Shown here piece by piece: positions 1-6,583 of a stretch of DNA of 11,349 bases. Under the pieces are notes generated by a model that saw only the letters and a list, made by a program, of their open reading frames with translations, was not told the DNA's origin and did no database searches. The translations under genes were made by a program, and so were the position numbers. The DNA is from Duncaniella sp. Its GTDB lineage: Bacteria > Bacteroidota > Bacteroidia > Bacteroidales > Muribaculaceae. The stretch lies in the NCBI GenBank assembly GCA_029052375.1, contig JAIDJD010000094.1, positions 1 through 11,349 of the forward strand, given 5' to 3'. Numbering within the stretch: the first letter of the stretch is position 1; every line of letters starts with the position of its first letter.

Positions 1-742
1 CATCATGCCTGACCCACTCGTCGAAGATGGCACAGAGAAACTCGCCCCAGTCGCCGGGTGTGACGCTGAACGGGGTCATGCGCCCTTCTGTGTCGGCAGG
101 CGAGGCGAGACCGCCGCCGCCATACCGCTCGACAATCGGGGCAAACTGCAGGAACCGGCACCCGAGCGTGTCGCGGAAAAACCGGTAGAACTCCAGAGGC
201 TCTCGGGAGTTGAGGTCGTTGACCACGGCCATTGCGTTCCACTCCACGTCGTGGCGGTTGAGCAGTGCGGCGCCGCGTATCACTCTCCCGAGTGTCGGGG
301 CTCCCGCGAGGTCGCGCCTGTAGCGGTCGTGAAACTCTCCCGGGCCGTCTATCGAGAGGCCCACCAGTATGTTGTTGTCGTGGAAAAACCTGCACCAGTC
401 GTCGGTGAGCAGTGTCCCGTTGGTCTGTATGCAGTTGTCCACCTGCCGGCCTCCGGCATACTTGCGCTGGAGGGCGAGGGCCCGCTCGTAGAAGGCGCGG
501 TCTCTCAGCAGGGTCTCGCCTCCGTGCCACGTGAACAGCACGGTGTCTGCCGGCTGGGCCTCGATATACTCTCTGACAAACCGCTCAAGCATGGCGTCTG
601 TCATGAACATATCCGAGGCCAGGGATGGAGCGCCGTAGAGGTTTTTCTTGTCGAGGTAATAACAATACTCGCAGGCGAGATTGCACATCGCGCCTGCGGG
701 TTTTGTCATCAGGTATATAGGTCGGTAGAAGGGGCTCTCCAA
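1..742 (-). CDS. Anaerobic sulfatase-maturating enzyme (radical SAM), 3'-truncated by window edge
   Basis: This enzyme converts the catalytic Ser or Cys of a sulfatase to formylglycine in the cytoplasm before export, using S-adenosylmethionine and Fe-S clusters. About 247 residues are visible. The CX3CX2C radical-SAM motif is at residues 20, 24 and 27 (counted from the TTG at 740-742). It is followed by WHGGET, QTNGTLL, SIDGP and WNAMAVVND, all typical of this family. The family is usually about 400 residues, so the C-terminal SPASM domain with its auxiliary clusters lies off the left edge. The start is uncertain. The frame is open from a stop at 803-805, and its only usual start codons are TTG at 740-742 and ATG at 696-698. 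The conserved PFYRPIYLM segment lies before that ATG, so I chose TTG. An ATG at 751-753 overlaps the sulfatase stop but is in another frame and stops after 14 codons. Function is sure; the start is not. Confidence 0.9.
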   Translation of the reverse strand, partial: MESPFYRPIYLMTKPAGAMCNLACEYCYYLDKKNLYGAPSLASDMFMTDAMLERFVREYIEAQPADTVLFTWHGGETLLRDRAFYERALALQRKYAGGRQVDNCIQTNGTLLTDDWCRFFHDNNILVGLSIDGPGEFHDRYRRDLAGAPTLGRVIRGAALLNRHDVEWNAMAVVNDLNSREPLEFYRFFRDTLGCRFLQFAPIVERYGGGGLASPADTEGRMTPFSVTPGDWGEFLCAIFDEWVRHD

Positions 743-749
743 CGCTGTG

Positions 750-2195
750 TCATTTTTTTCTTGTGAAGTCGAAGAGGTCGCTCTCGGTGCGGACGGTGTC
801 CATCATCTTGCCGAGGCGTTCGGCAATCTCGGGGTGGCTTGCGGCCACGTTGTTGTCCTCGTGGATATCCTCGGCGAGATTGTAGAGCTCGAATGTGGTC
901 TTGGAGGGCTCGCCAACGTTGAGGCGGACGCCCTTCCAGTCTCCGACACGGATGGCCTGCTTGCCTCCGCCCTCGTGAAACTCCCAGTAGAGGTATTCAT
1001 GCTCCTTCTGTCCCTCCTTGCCTGTCAGAGTGGGGACCAGCGAGATGCCGTCCGTGGCTATCACGTCCTTGGAGCGGGCCACCTCGGCGAATGTAGGGAG
1101 CATATCCCAGAAGGCCATGATGTGGTCGTTGTCCACGCCTGCGGGCACTGTGCCGGGACAGCGCACGATGAAGGGCATACGTATGCCGCCCTCGTAGAGG
1201 TCGCGCTTGATGCCGCGGTAGGGGCCGTAGCTTGCGAAGTAGTCGGGGTTGGCTCCGCCCTCCTTGTGGGGGCCGTTGTCCGAGGTGAAGACCACGAGGG
1301 TATTGTCGTCTATGCCCAGCTCGCGGAGCATATCCATCACATCGCCCACATAGGAGTCGAGCTTTGTGACCATCGATGCAAACGATGCGTAGGGGCGTTC
1401 GGTGGCTCCGTAGGCGCCCTTGCGGTTGGGGTTGGCATCGGCCCAGGCCTTGTCTTCGGCCGCGGGTATCAGGCGGCAATACTCGTCGTAGACCGAGTCT
1501 TTGGGCAGGATGAGCTCGGCGTGGGGCAGGGTGTAGGAGAGGAAGGTGAAGAAGGGCTTGCCCGCCTTGGCCTGCTCGCGCATGAACTCGAGCGCCTTGC
1601 TGTGGATGAGGTCGGCCGAGTAGGTGTTCTCCTTCTGGTCATAGTTCTCCTTGAACTCGACACGGGTGGTGTTGTCCCAGAGGTGGTCCGGATAGTAGTC
1701 GTGGGCGAGGGTCTGGCAGTTGTAGCCGTAGAACTTGTCGAAGCCCACCTTTGTTGGGTCTGATTCGGAGCCTGGATAGCCGAGGCCCCACTTGCCGAAG
1801 CATCCGGTGGCATATCCGGCGTTCCTGAACATCTGTCCCATGGTGTACGTGCCTTCGGGCATCGCCACCTGGCCCTCGGGGTCGTGGCGCAGATTGCCGC
1901 GTATGTGGGTGTGTCCTGTGTGGAGACCCGTCATGAGCGATGCGCGCGAGGGGGCTGAGACCGCCGTGCCCGAGTAGGCCTGGGTGAAGCGCATACCCTC
2001 GCGCGTCATGCGTTCGAGGTTGGGGGTCTTGATGAGTTTCTGCCCGTAGGGGGTGACGTCTCCTATGCCGAGGTCGTCGGCGAGGATAAAGATGACGTTT
2101 GCGGGCTTGCCGCTGTCGGCGGCCCTGGCGTTTCCGGCGATGGTGACGGCTCCGATGATGCCGGAGCCGAGGGCTAAGGTTTTGGTCAGTTTCAT
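750..2195 (-). CDS. Exported serine-type arylsulfatase (sulfatase family S1)
   Basis: This is a 481-residue sulfatase of the alkaline-phosphatase superfamily that hydrolyses sulfate esters, probably on a glycan, outside the cytoplasm. A signal peptide covers residues 1-25, with likely cleavage after ARA. The signature SAPSRASLMTG starts at Ser80, so the residue converted to formylglycine is a serine (codon TCA), with Arg84 beside it. Other visible active-site elements are Asp40-Asp41 (metal), GKWG with Lys135, LPH with His225, SDNG with Asp306-Asn307 (metal), and GIK with Lys330. The domain is full length and closes with the usual C-terminal DWKGVR region. The next gene encodes the enzyme that matures such serine-type sulfatases, and the two probably form one transcript. 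Arylsulfatase-like proteins act on many substrates, and I cannot tell which sugar this one prefers. The stop is TGA directly after a run of seven A. Confidence 0.95.
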   Translation of the reverse strand: MKLTKTLALGSGIIGAVTIAGNARAADSGKPANVIFILADDLGIGDVTPYGQKLIKTPNLERMTREGMRFTQAYSGTAVSAPSRASLMTGLHTGHTHIRGNLRHDPEGQVAMPEGTYTMGQMFRNAGYATGCFGKWGLGYPGSESDPTKVGFDKFYGYNCQTLAHDYYPDHLWDNTTRVEFKENYDQKENTYSADLIHSKALEFMREQAKAGKPFFTFLSYTLPHAELILPKDSVYDEYCRLIPAAEDKAWADANPNRKGAYGATERPYASFASMVTKLDSYVGDVMDMLRELGIDDNTLVVFTSDNGPHKEGGANPDYFASYGPYRGIKRDLYEGGIRMPFIVRCPGTVPAGVDNDHIMAFWDMLPTFAEVARSKDVIATDGISLVPTLTGKEGQKEHEYLYWEFHEGGGKQAIRVGDWKGVRLNVGEPSKTTFELYNLAEDIHEDNNVAASHPEIAERLGKMMDTVRTESDLFDFTRKK

Positions 2196-2206
2196 GGCAG
2201 TTGGGT

Positions 2207-2237
2207 AAAAATTATGCTATTCTCAATATTTGGAAAA
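2207..2237 (-). promoter_or_regulatory. Candidate Bacteroidetes promoter of the sulfatase gene
   Basis: Minus-strand TAATTTTT at 2214-2207 fits the -7 consensus TAnnTTTG with one mismatch. Nineteen bases upstream is TTTT (2237-2234), one mismatch from the -33 element TTTG. It lies in the 54-base gap between the lipoprotein stop and the sulfatase start, leaving only about 11 bases between the box and ATG. The gap is AT-rich, so a chance match is possible. Confidence 0.35.
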
Positions 2238-2249
2238 AAATATCCTTAG

Positions 2250-2579
2250 TCAGAAAAGTCTTCTTGCGAGCGAGTCAGAGTTGGCGCGGATATAGTCTGT
2301 GAAGCCTCGTTCGTAGTCGTGGGCGCTCTGGGCTCCGAGCTTAGAGGATATGTTGGAGATGCGGGCCCGGACGTCGAGCAGTCTGTCCTCAAGTTCGGCC
2401 TGGTTGTCCTGTATGGCCACTGTCTCTGCGCCATGCTCCTGTCCCAGGGCATAGGCGTGCTTGTCTCTGACGCGGGTGCTGTCTACCTCTGTGGCTGAGT
2501 GTGCGGCCTCTGAGCACGAACACCCGGCCATGACGGCGGGCAGAAGCACGGATGCTATGATGCTTGCTGTCTTTCTCAT
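2250..2579 (-). CDS. Small predicted lipoprotein, function unknown
   Basis: This encodes 109 residues that I do not recognise as a family. The N-terminus is a lipoprotein signal peptide: MRK, then a hydrophobic stretch ending in the lipobox VMAGC with Cys20 as the lipidation site. The mature part begins SCSEAAHS and is mostly polar. Residues about 45-85 are rich in Glu, Gln, Ala and Leu and look helical, perhaps a short coiled coil. It ends SLARRLF. The start is the ATG at 2577-2579, which overlaps the ispH stop as ATGA, so translation is probably coupled to ispH. A longer reading from 2744 would put about 55 arginine-rich residues inside ispH before the signal peptide and is not credible. 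It is likely a periplasmic or outer-membrane-anchored protein. Nothing in the sequence ties its role to isoprenoid synthesis. Confidence 0.8.
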   Translation of the reverse strand: MRKTASIIASVLLPAVMAGCSCSEAAHSATEVDSTRVRDKHAYALGQEHGAETVAIQDNQAELEDRLLDVRARISNISSKLGAQSAHDYERGFTDYIRANSDSLARRLF

Positions 2580-3451
2580 TGTTCCGAGATATGTCTTTCG
2601 ACGCAGTCTCTCACCTCCTCCATCAGCCAGCTCGGCGTGGAGGTGGCCCCGCATACGCCTACAGTCTCGGCGCCCTCTATCCATCCGGGGCAGAAATCGG
2701 CCGGACGAGAGAGCAGGTAGGTGCGCGGATTGGCGGCGAGACATTCGTTGTAGAGCACCTTGCCGTTGCTGCTCTTGGCTCCGGCCACGAAGAGCACTAC
2801 CTCGTGCGAGGCGGCGAACTCGCGCAGGTGGTTCACTCTGTTGGCCACCTGGCGGCAGATGGTGTCGTGATAGGTGAACCTGACCTCCGGGGCCTTGCGC
2901 CTCTCTATCTCGGACACCATCTCGGCCAGACCCTGGAGCGACATGGTGGTCTGCGAGTAGAGGTCTATGTCGCGGCCGAAGTCGATGCGGTCGAGCTGTC
3001 CGGTATTCTCTACTACGATGGCCTCTCCCTCTGTCTGGCCCACGAGGCCGTTGACCTCGGCGTGGCCGGCCTTGCCGTATATCACAATCTGGGGCCGGGG
3101 TCCGGGGGCGTCATAGGCCGCCTTGATGCGCTGCTGCAGGCGCAGCACTACCTGGCAGGTGGCGTCTATTATCTCTATCCCCTGCTCGCGGGCTGTGCGG
3201 TAGGTGGAGGGCGGCTCGCCGTGGGCGCGGAGCAGGACTCTTGCGCCCGAGAGCCTCGGCAGGTCTGCGTGGGCCACGGTGGTGAGGCCCTTGTGCTCGA
3301 GGCGCTCCACCTCGTCTGAGTTGTGGACTATGTCGCCGAGGCAATATAGGGGCTTGTCAGAGCGTTCGAGCTCTTCCTCGGCCTTGCGGATGGCTGTCAC
3401 CACACCGTGGCAGAACCCCGAGCGGACATCTATCTCGACTGTGGGCTTCAT
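2576..3451 (-). CDS. ispH: 4-hydroxy-3-methylbut-2-enyl diphosphate reductase (IspH/LytB)
   Basis: This is the last enzyme of the MEP pathway: it reduces HMBPP to IPP and DMAPP in the cytoplasm using a 4Fe-4S cluster. At 291 residues it is a normal, complete short-form IspH. The three cluster cysteines are Cys14 (GFCHGV), Cys99 (DATCQ) and Cys199 (DTICRQ). Substrate-site residues are also present: His43 (DIVHN), His77 (RAHGEP), His130 and catalytic Glu132 (GHAEVNG), the QTT threonines near 168, SSN at 227-229 and Ser271 (GATSTPSW). The start at ATG 3449-3451 puts Cys14 close to its usual position near residue 12. Longer readings run back into cmk. The gene lies 20 bases after cmk and its TGA overlaps the ATG of the next gene, so it is inside an operon. 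Confidence 0.97.
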   Translation of the reverse strand: MKPTVEIDVRSGFCHGVVTAIRKAEEELERSDKPLYCLGDIVHNSDEVERLEHKGLTTVAHADLPRLSGARVLLRAHGEPPSTYRTAREQGIEIIDATCQVVLRLQQRIKAAYDAPGPRPQIVIYGKAGHAEVNGLVGQTEGEAIVVENTGQLDRIDFGRDIDLYSQTTMSLQGLAEMVSEIERRKAPEVRFTYHDTICRQVANRVNHLREFAASHEVVLFVAGAKSSNGKVLYNECLAANPRTYLLSRPADFCPGWIEGAETVGVCGATSTPSWLMEEVRDCVERHISEQ

Positions 3452-3471
3452 CTCGTCTTCGGTGTTTTGGT

Positions 3472-4173
3472 TCAGGAGTTCCGGATGGCTTTCTCGTACA
3501 GCCCGAGCAGTATCTCGTTCTGCTCGTCTGTGGACATGGCCGAGTTGTCGAGCGAGACGGCGTCCGCGGCCTTTCTCAGCGGGCTCTCCTCGCGTGTCTC
3601 GTCTATGCGGTCGCGTGTGCGGACGTTGTTCAGCACATCCTCGTAGGTGACATCCTCGCCCTTGGCCTTGAGCTCCTTGTAGCGGCGTTCGGCGCGGCAT
3701 TCGGCCGAGGCATCGACAAACACCTTGAGCTCGGCCTGAGGGAATACGGCCGTGCCTATGTCGCGGCCGTCCATCACGATGCCTTTCTCGACGCCCATGG
3801 CTCTCTGCATCGATGTCAGGGCCTTGCGCACTCCGCCTATGGCGGCCACAGGCGACACGCGGTCAGACACCTCGAGAGTGCGTATGGCGCTCTCGACATC
3901 CTCGCCGTTGAGCATTGTGTGCTGGGTGCCGTCGGGGTTGACGCTGAAGTCTATGGATATCTCGCCGAGGCGGCTCACGAGGGCGTCGGCGTCGGGCGCG
4001 AGGTCGTCGCCGATGAGGCCGGCGCGCATGGCCCAGAGAGTGACGGCGCGATACATCGCGCCCGAGTCTATGTAGCGGTAGCCGATGGCCGAGGCCAGAT
4101 GGCGGGCCATGGTGCTCTTGCCCGACGACGAGTAGCCGTCGATGGCTATGATGATTTTCTTGTCAGAACTCAT
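3472..4173 (-). CDS. cmk: Cytidylate kinase
   Basis: This kinase phosphorylates CMP and dCMP with ATP in the cytoplasm, recycling pyrimidine nucleotides for RNA, DNA and CDP-linked lipid synthesis. It has 233 residues, a usual length for the bacterial enzyme. The P-loop GYSSSGKS is at 13-20, followed by DSGAMYRAVT at 36-45 (nucleotide-binding), MDGRDIGTAVFP at 134-145, and the lid region around TRDRIDETREESPL (187-199), which carries the expected arginines and acidic residues. The start ATG at 4171-4173 gives a short MSSDKK lead into the first strand, as expected. Its first 11 bases overlap the end of the porQ-like gene in another frame, so the two are likely translationally coupled. It is followed 20 bases later by ispH. 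Confidence 0.97.
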   Translation of the reverse strand: MSSDKKIIIAIDGYSSSGKSTMARHLASAIGYRYIDSGAMYRAVTLWAMRAGLIGDDLAPDADALVSRLGEISIDFSVNPDGTQHTMLNGEDVESAIRTLEVSDRVSPVAAIGGVRKALTSMQRAMGVEKGIVMDGRDIGTAVFPQAELKVFVDASAECRAERRYKELKAKGEDVTYEDVLNNVRTRDRIDETREESPLRKAADAVSLDNSAMSTDEQNEILLGLYEKAIRNS

Positions 4174-5203
4174 ATAGATTGGTAGAGATGTTGAGCATGA
4201 GGGTTGTGGCGCCCGAGTGCGGCTGTGCGAATGCAAGCCCGAGCCCGAAGTTGCGCACCTTGAAGCCTGCCGTGGCCGAGAAGCCCGAGAGGAAAGAGCG
4301 CTTGTAGGTAGACATATCCGTGCGGGTCTTGTAGTTGTATCCGAGGCCGAGGGTGAATCTGTCTGACGGGACAAACTGGACGCCGAAGATGAGGTGGCGG
4401 AACAGGTTGCTCGCAAAGGAGTCTTTCAGCTCAGGGGCGCCGGTCTCCGAGCCGTCGCCGATGTCGTAATAGGGGAGCTTCCATTTGGTGAGGTTCCAGG
4501 CGGTGACGCTGACCACCACGGGGACCGAGCCGAGACCTTTCGAGAGGCCGAGGCGCAGGTCTATGGGCAGGCGGTCGTACGACTCGTTGAATCGCTTGAC
4601 CTGTCCGCCGAGATTGGCCGCAACGGCCGAGAAAGAGAGGTCTGTGTCCGGATTGTAATAGTTGACGCCGAGGTCTACGGCAAGGGCAAAGGCTGTGTAG
4701 GCGTCGTAGGTCGAATAGATGGCCTTGACCGTGGCGCCTCCACGCCAGCACCCCGTTATGTCGTGGGCGTAGGTGGCCGAGAACACCATGTCTTTGGGCG
4801 AGAATTCTCCTGTCTGCACACCGTTGATGTCCGTGCCCTTGATGGCTCCGAATCCGAGATACTGTATGCCTGCGGCCCACGCGCCGTGGTCGCCGGCCGG
4901 CATCCCGAAGCGCACGCCTGCAAAGTTGCTCCCACCCAGATAGTGCATATAGTTGAATCCGAGCTGCATCCCGCTCTCGGGTCCGAGCAGGCCCGGATTG
5001 CGTTCAGAGGCATTGATGTCGTCGTCGATATTGGATATGTTGACTCCACCCAGGCCGTAGGCGAGGGTGGAGGATGGGATGTTGAGGAAGGAGTATGAGT
5101 TCTCCCCGTTCTGAGCCGCAGAGCTCAGGACGCCAAGTGCGGCGATGGCGGCCGCTGCAAGCGTCCGCACGCACTTACGGGAAAGGGATTCGGGCATATA
5201 CAT
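4163..5203 (-). CDS. porQ: PorQ-like outer-membrane protein (type IX secretion-associated family)
   Basis: This encodes about 346 residues from ATG 5201-5203; a second ATG at 5195-5197 would give 344. A signal peptide is clear: basic SLSRKCVR, then an Ala/Leu-rich core ending SSAAQ. The mature N-terminus reads GENSYSFLNIPSSTLAYGLG followed by GVNISN..DDDINASERNPGLL, the pattern I associate with PorQ and the related PorV/UPF0164 barrels. The rest alternates aromatic and glycine-rich strands (FNYMHYLGG, GLGYNYKT, FGLGLAFAQ), which fits an outer-membrane beta-barrel. PorQ belongs to the PorV/PorU/PorZ attachment complex of type IX secretion in Porphyromonas, but homologues occur more widely. No other type IX gene is in the window, so that role is inferred. 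A TTG at 5213-5215 would extend the frame by four residues but lies inside a likely promoter box. Confidence 0.8.
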   Translation of the reverse strand: MYMPESLSRKCVRTLAAAAIAALGVLSSAAQNGENSYSFLNIPSSTLAYGLGGVNISNIDDDINASERNPGLLGPESGMQLGFNYMHYLGGSNFAGVRFGMPAGDHGAWAAGIQYLGFGAIKGTDINGVQTGEFSPKDMVFSATYAHDITGCWRGGATVKAIYSTYDAYTAFALAVDLGVNYYNPDTDLSFSAVAANLGGQVKRFNESYDRLPIDLRLGLSKGLGSVPVVVSVTAWNLTKWKLPYYDIGDGSETGAPELKDSFASNLFRHLIFGVQFVPSDRFTLGLGYNYKTRTDMSTYKRSFLSGFSATAGFKVRNFGLGLAFAQPHSGATTLMLNISTNLYEF

Positions 5204-5212
5204 AGGTTTACC

Positions 5213-5241
5213 CAAATATAACGCAAAACTCCCCCCGGAAA
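5213..5241 (-). promoter_or_regulatory. Candidate promoter of the porQ-cmk-ispH operon
   Basis: Minus-strand TATATTTG (5220-5213) matches the Bacteroidetes -7 consensus TAnnTTTG exactly. TTTC at 5241-5238, 17 bases upstream, is one mismatch from the -33 TTTG. It sits in the short gap after the efflux-channel gene. Only 9 bases separate the box from the first ATG, so the leader would be very short. This placement argues against the in-frame TTG at 5213-5215 as the start. Confidence 0.45.
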
Positions 5242-5260
5242 TTGTGTTGCCGTTTTTGTT

Positions 5261-6583
5261 TTAGAGGCCTTGGTCGAGGGTGCCTGTGGCCTTGCGCCAG
5301 GCGGTGAGGTAGATGCGATACTGGGCGCGGGCTTCGATGAGGTCTGAGGAGGCTTTCTGCCACTGAGACTGAGCGTCGAGGAGGTCAGACAGGGGGCACA
5401 TATGCTCGGTGTGGCGGTCTGTGGTGACGCGCAGGTTCTCGGCGGCCTGGGCGAGCGCGGTCTCGGCTGTGCGTATCAGCGAGTGGCCTTCCTGGACGTT
5501 GAGCGATGCCTGGCGGGCCTCGAGTGTCAGCAGGCGCTCGTTGCGCTCGAGGTCGAGCTGCGCGTTCCTGGTCTCGAGGCGGGCCTTGCGCACTTTCTTG
5601 ACGCCCTCGCCCCAGTGGAAGAGGGGCACCTTGACGGCGAGCATCACCATGCCTATGCCGTCGTTGATGGTCTGGGTGTAGGGATACATCACCCCGGGGG
5701 CCACCTCGGCCTGGCCTTTCATCCTGACGTTGCCATACCAGAACCACGAGGCGCTGAGGCCGACGGTGGGGAGGAAGTCGCCGCGCACGAGGTCGGTCAT
5801 CTTCTTCTTGGCCTCTACCTGGGTCTGCAGCAGGTGCAGTTCGGGGCGGTCAGAGATGTCGGACGAGAGCTGTGCGGGCAGGGGGGGAGTGTCCGTGTCG
5901 CCGTCGGCGGGGACTATTTCGGTGTCATACTCCACGCCTATGGCCTCGCAGAGAGCCATGCGGCAGAGCTCGGCGCCGTTGGCCACCTTCTGCCGCTGGT
6001 AGAGTATCTCGCTGCGGTGTGCGTCGACGCGCAGGAGGTCGTTGGAGACGGCCATGCCCACGGCCACGGCCACCTCGGTCTGCGCCCTGAGGGTGTCCAT
6101 CATGGCGGCATAGCTCTCCATGAGGGCCATCTTGCCGAGGACCGAGACATAGTTCCAGTAGGCGTTGTCGGCATTGGCCAGCACCTCGGCCTCTGTCATG
6201 CGGCGCTGTTGCTCCGACGCCTTTTGGCCTATTTTGGCCAGGCGGCGTCCGGCTGTTATCTTGCCTCCGGCATAGACAGGCTGGGTCAGCTGGAATCCGG
6301 CGAGATACATCCCGTGCATCTGCAGCTTTGTGCCCATCATGTCCATGTCGGGGAACATATATTCGGCTCCGGCCGTTGCGTCGAACTTGGGCAGGTAGTT
6401 GGTGGTGGCTATGCCCGCGTCGAGGCGGGCCATCTCGAGAGAGTTGTCTGCCGACTTCATCTGTCGGCTTGACCTCAGGGCCATCTCGCGGCACTGAGCG
6501 GCCGTGAGGTTCAGCCTCTCGGCCCCGGCCGAGAGGCTGAGGGCGAGGAGGAGCAGGGGTGATATGAGGATGCGGAGATTCAT
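5261..6583 (-). CDS. TolC-family outer-membrane efflux channel
   Basis: This is the outer-membrane component of the tripartite RND pump encoded just upstream. It has 440 residues, normal for the OEP family. The signal peptide is residues 1-21 (hydrophobic LLLLALSLSAGA), with no lipobox cysteine. The mature protein shows the duplicated TolC pattern: long amphipathic helices and short barrel segments, repeat one about 26-215 (including QLTQPVYAGGK) and repeat two about 245-435 (including VKVPLFHWGEGVKKVRKA and LSDLLDAQSQWQKA, both typical of the family). The ATG at 6581-6583 overlaps the pump stop as ATGA, so it is the last gene of the efflux operon and its amount should track the pump. It would form the exit duct across the periplasm and outer membrane. 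Confidence 0.93.
   Translation of the reverse strand: MNLRILISPLLLLALSLSAGAERLNLTAAQCREMALRSSRQMKSADNSLEMARLDAGIATTNYLPKFDATAGAEYMFPDMDMMGTKLQMHGMYLAGFQLTQPVYAGGKITAGRRLAKIGQKASEQQRRMTEAEVLANADNAYWNYVSVLGKMALMESYAAMMDTLRAQTEVAVAVGMAVSNDLLRVDAHRSEILYQRQKVANGAELCRMALCEAIGVEYDTEIVPADGDTDTPPLPAQLSSDISDRPELHLLQTQVEAKKKMTDLVRGDFLPTVGLSASWFWYGNVRMKGQAEVAPGVMYPYTQTINDGIGMVMLAVKVPLFHWGEGVKKVRKARLETRNAQLDLERNERLLTLEARQASLNVQEGHSLIRTAETALAQAAENLRVTTDRHTEHMCPLSDLLDAQSQWQKASSDLIEARAQYRIYLTAWRKATGTLDQGL

Noticed and set aside
747..1763. A 338-codon plus-strand frame opposite the sulfatase (similar ones at 5-766, 2564-3319 and 5402-6472)
   Set aside because: Same antisense effect; no recognisable domain, and each lies fully opposite a gene with clear catalytic motifs.
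2580..2744. N-terminal extension of the small lipoprotein to 2744
   Set aside because: It would read the ispH coding region in another frame and bury the lipoprotein signal peptide behind about 55 arginine-rich residues.
3452..3700. N-terminal extension of IspH to 3700
   Set aside because: The extra 83 residues overlap cmk in another frame and are low-complexity; ATG 3449-3451 places the first cluster cysteine at residue 14, as expected.
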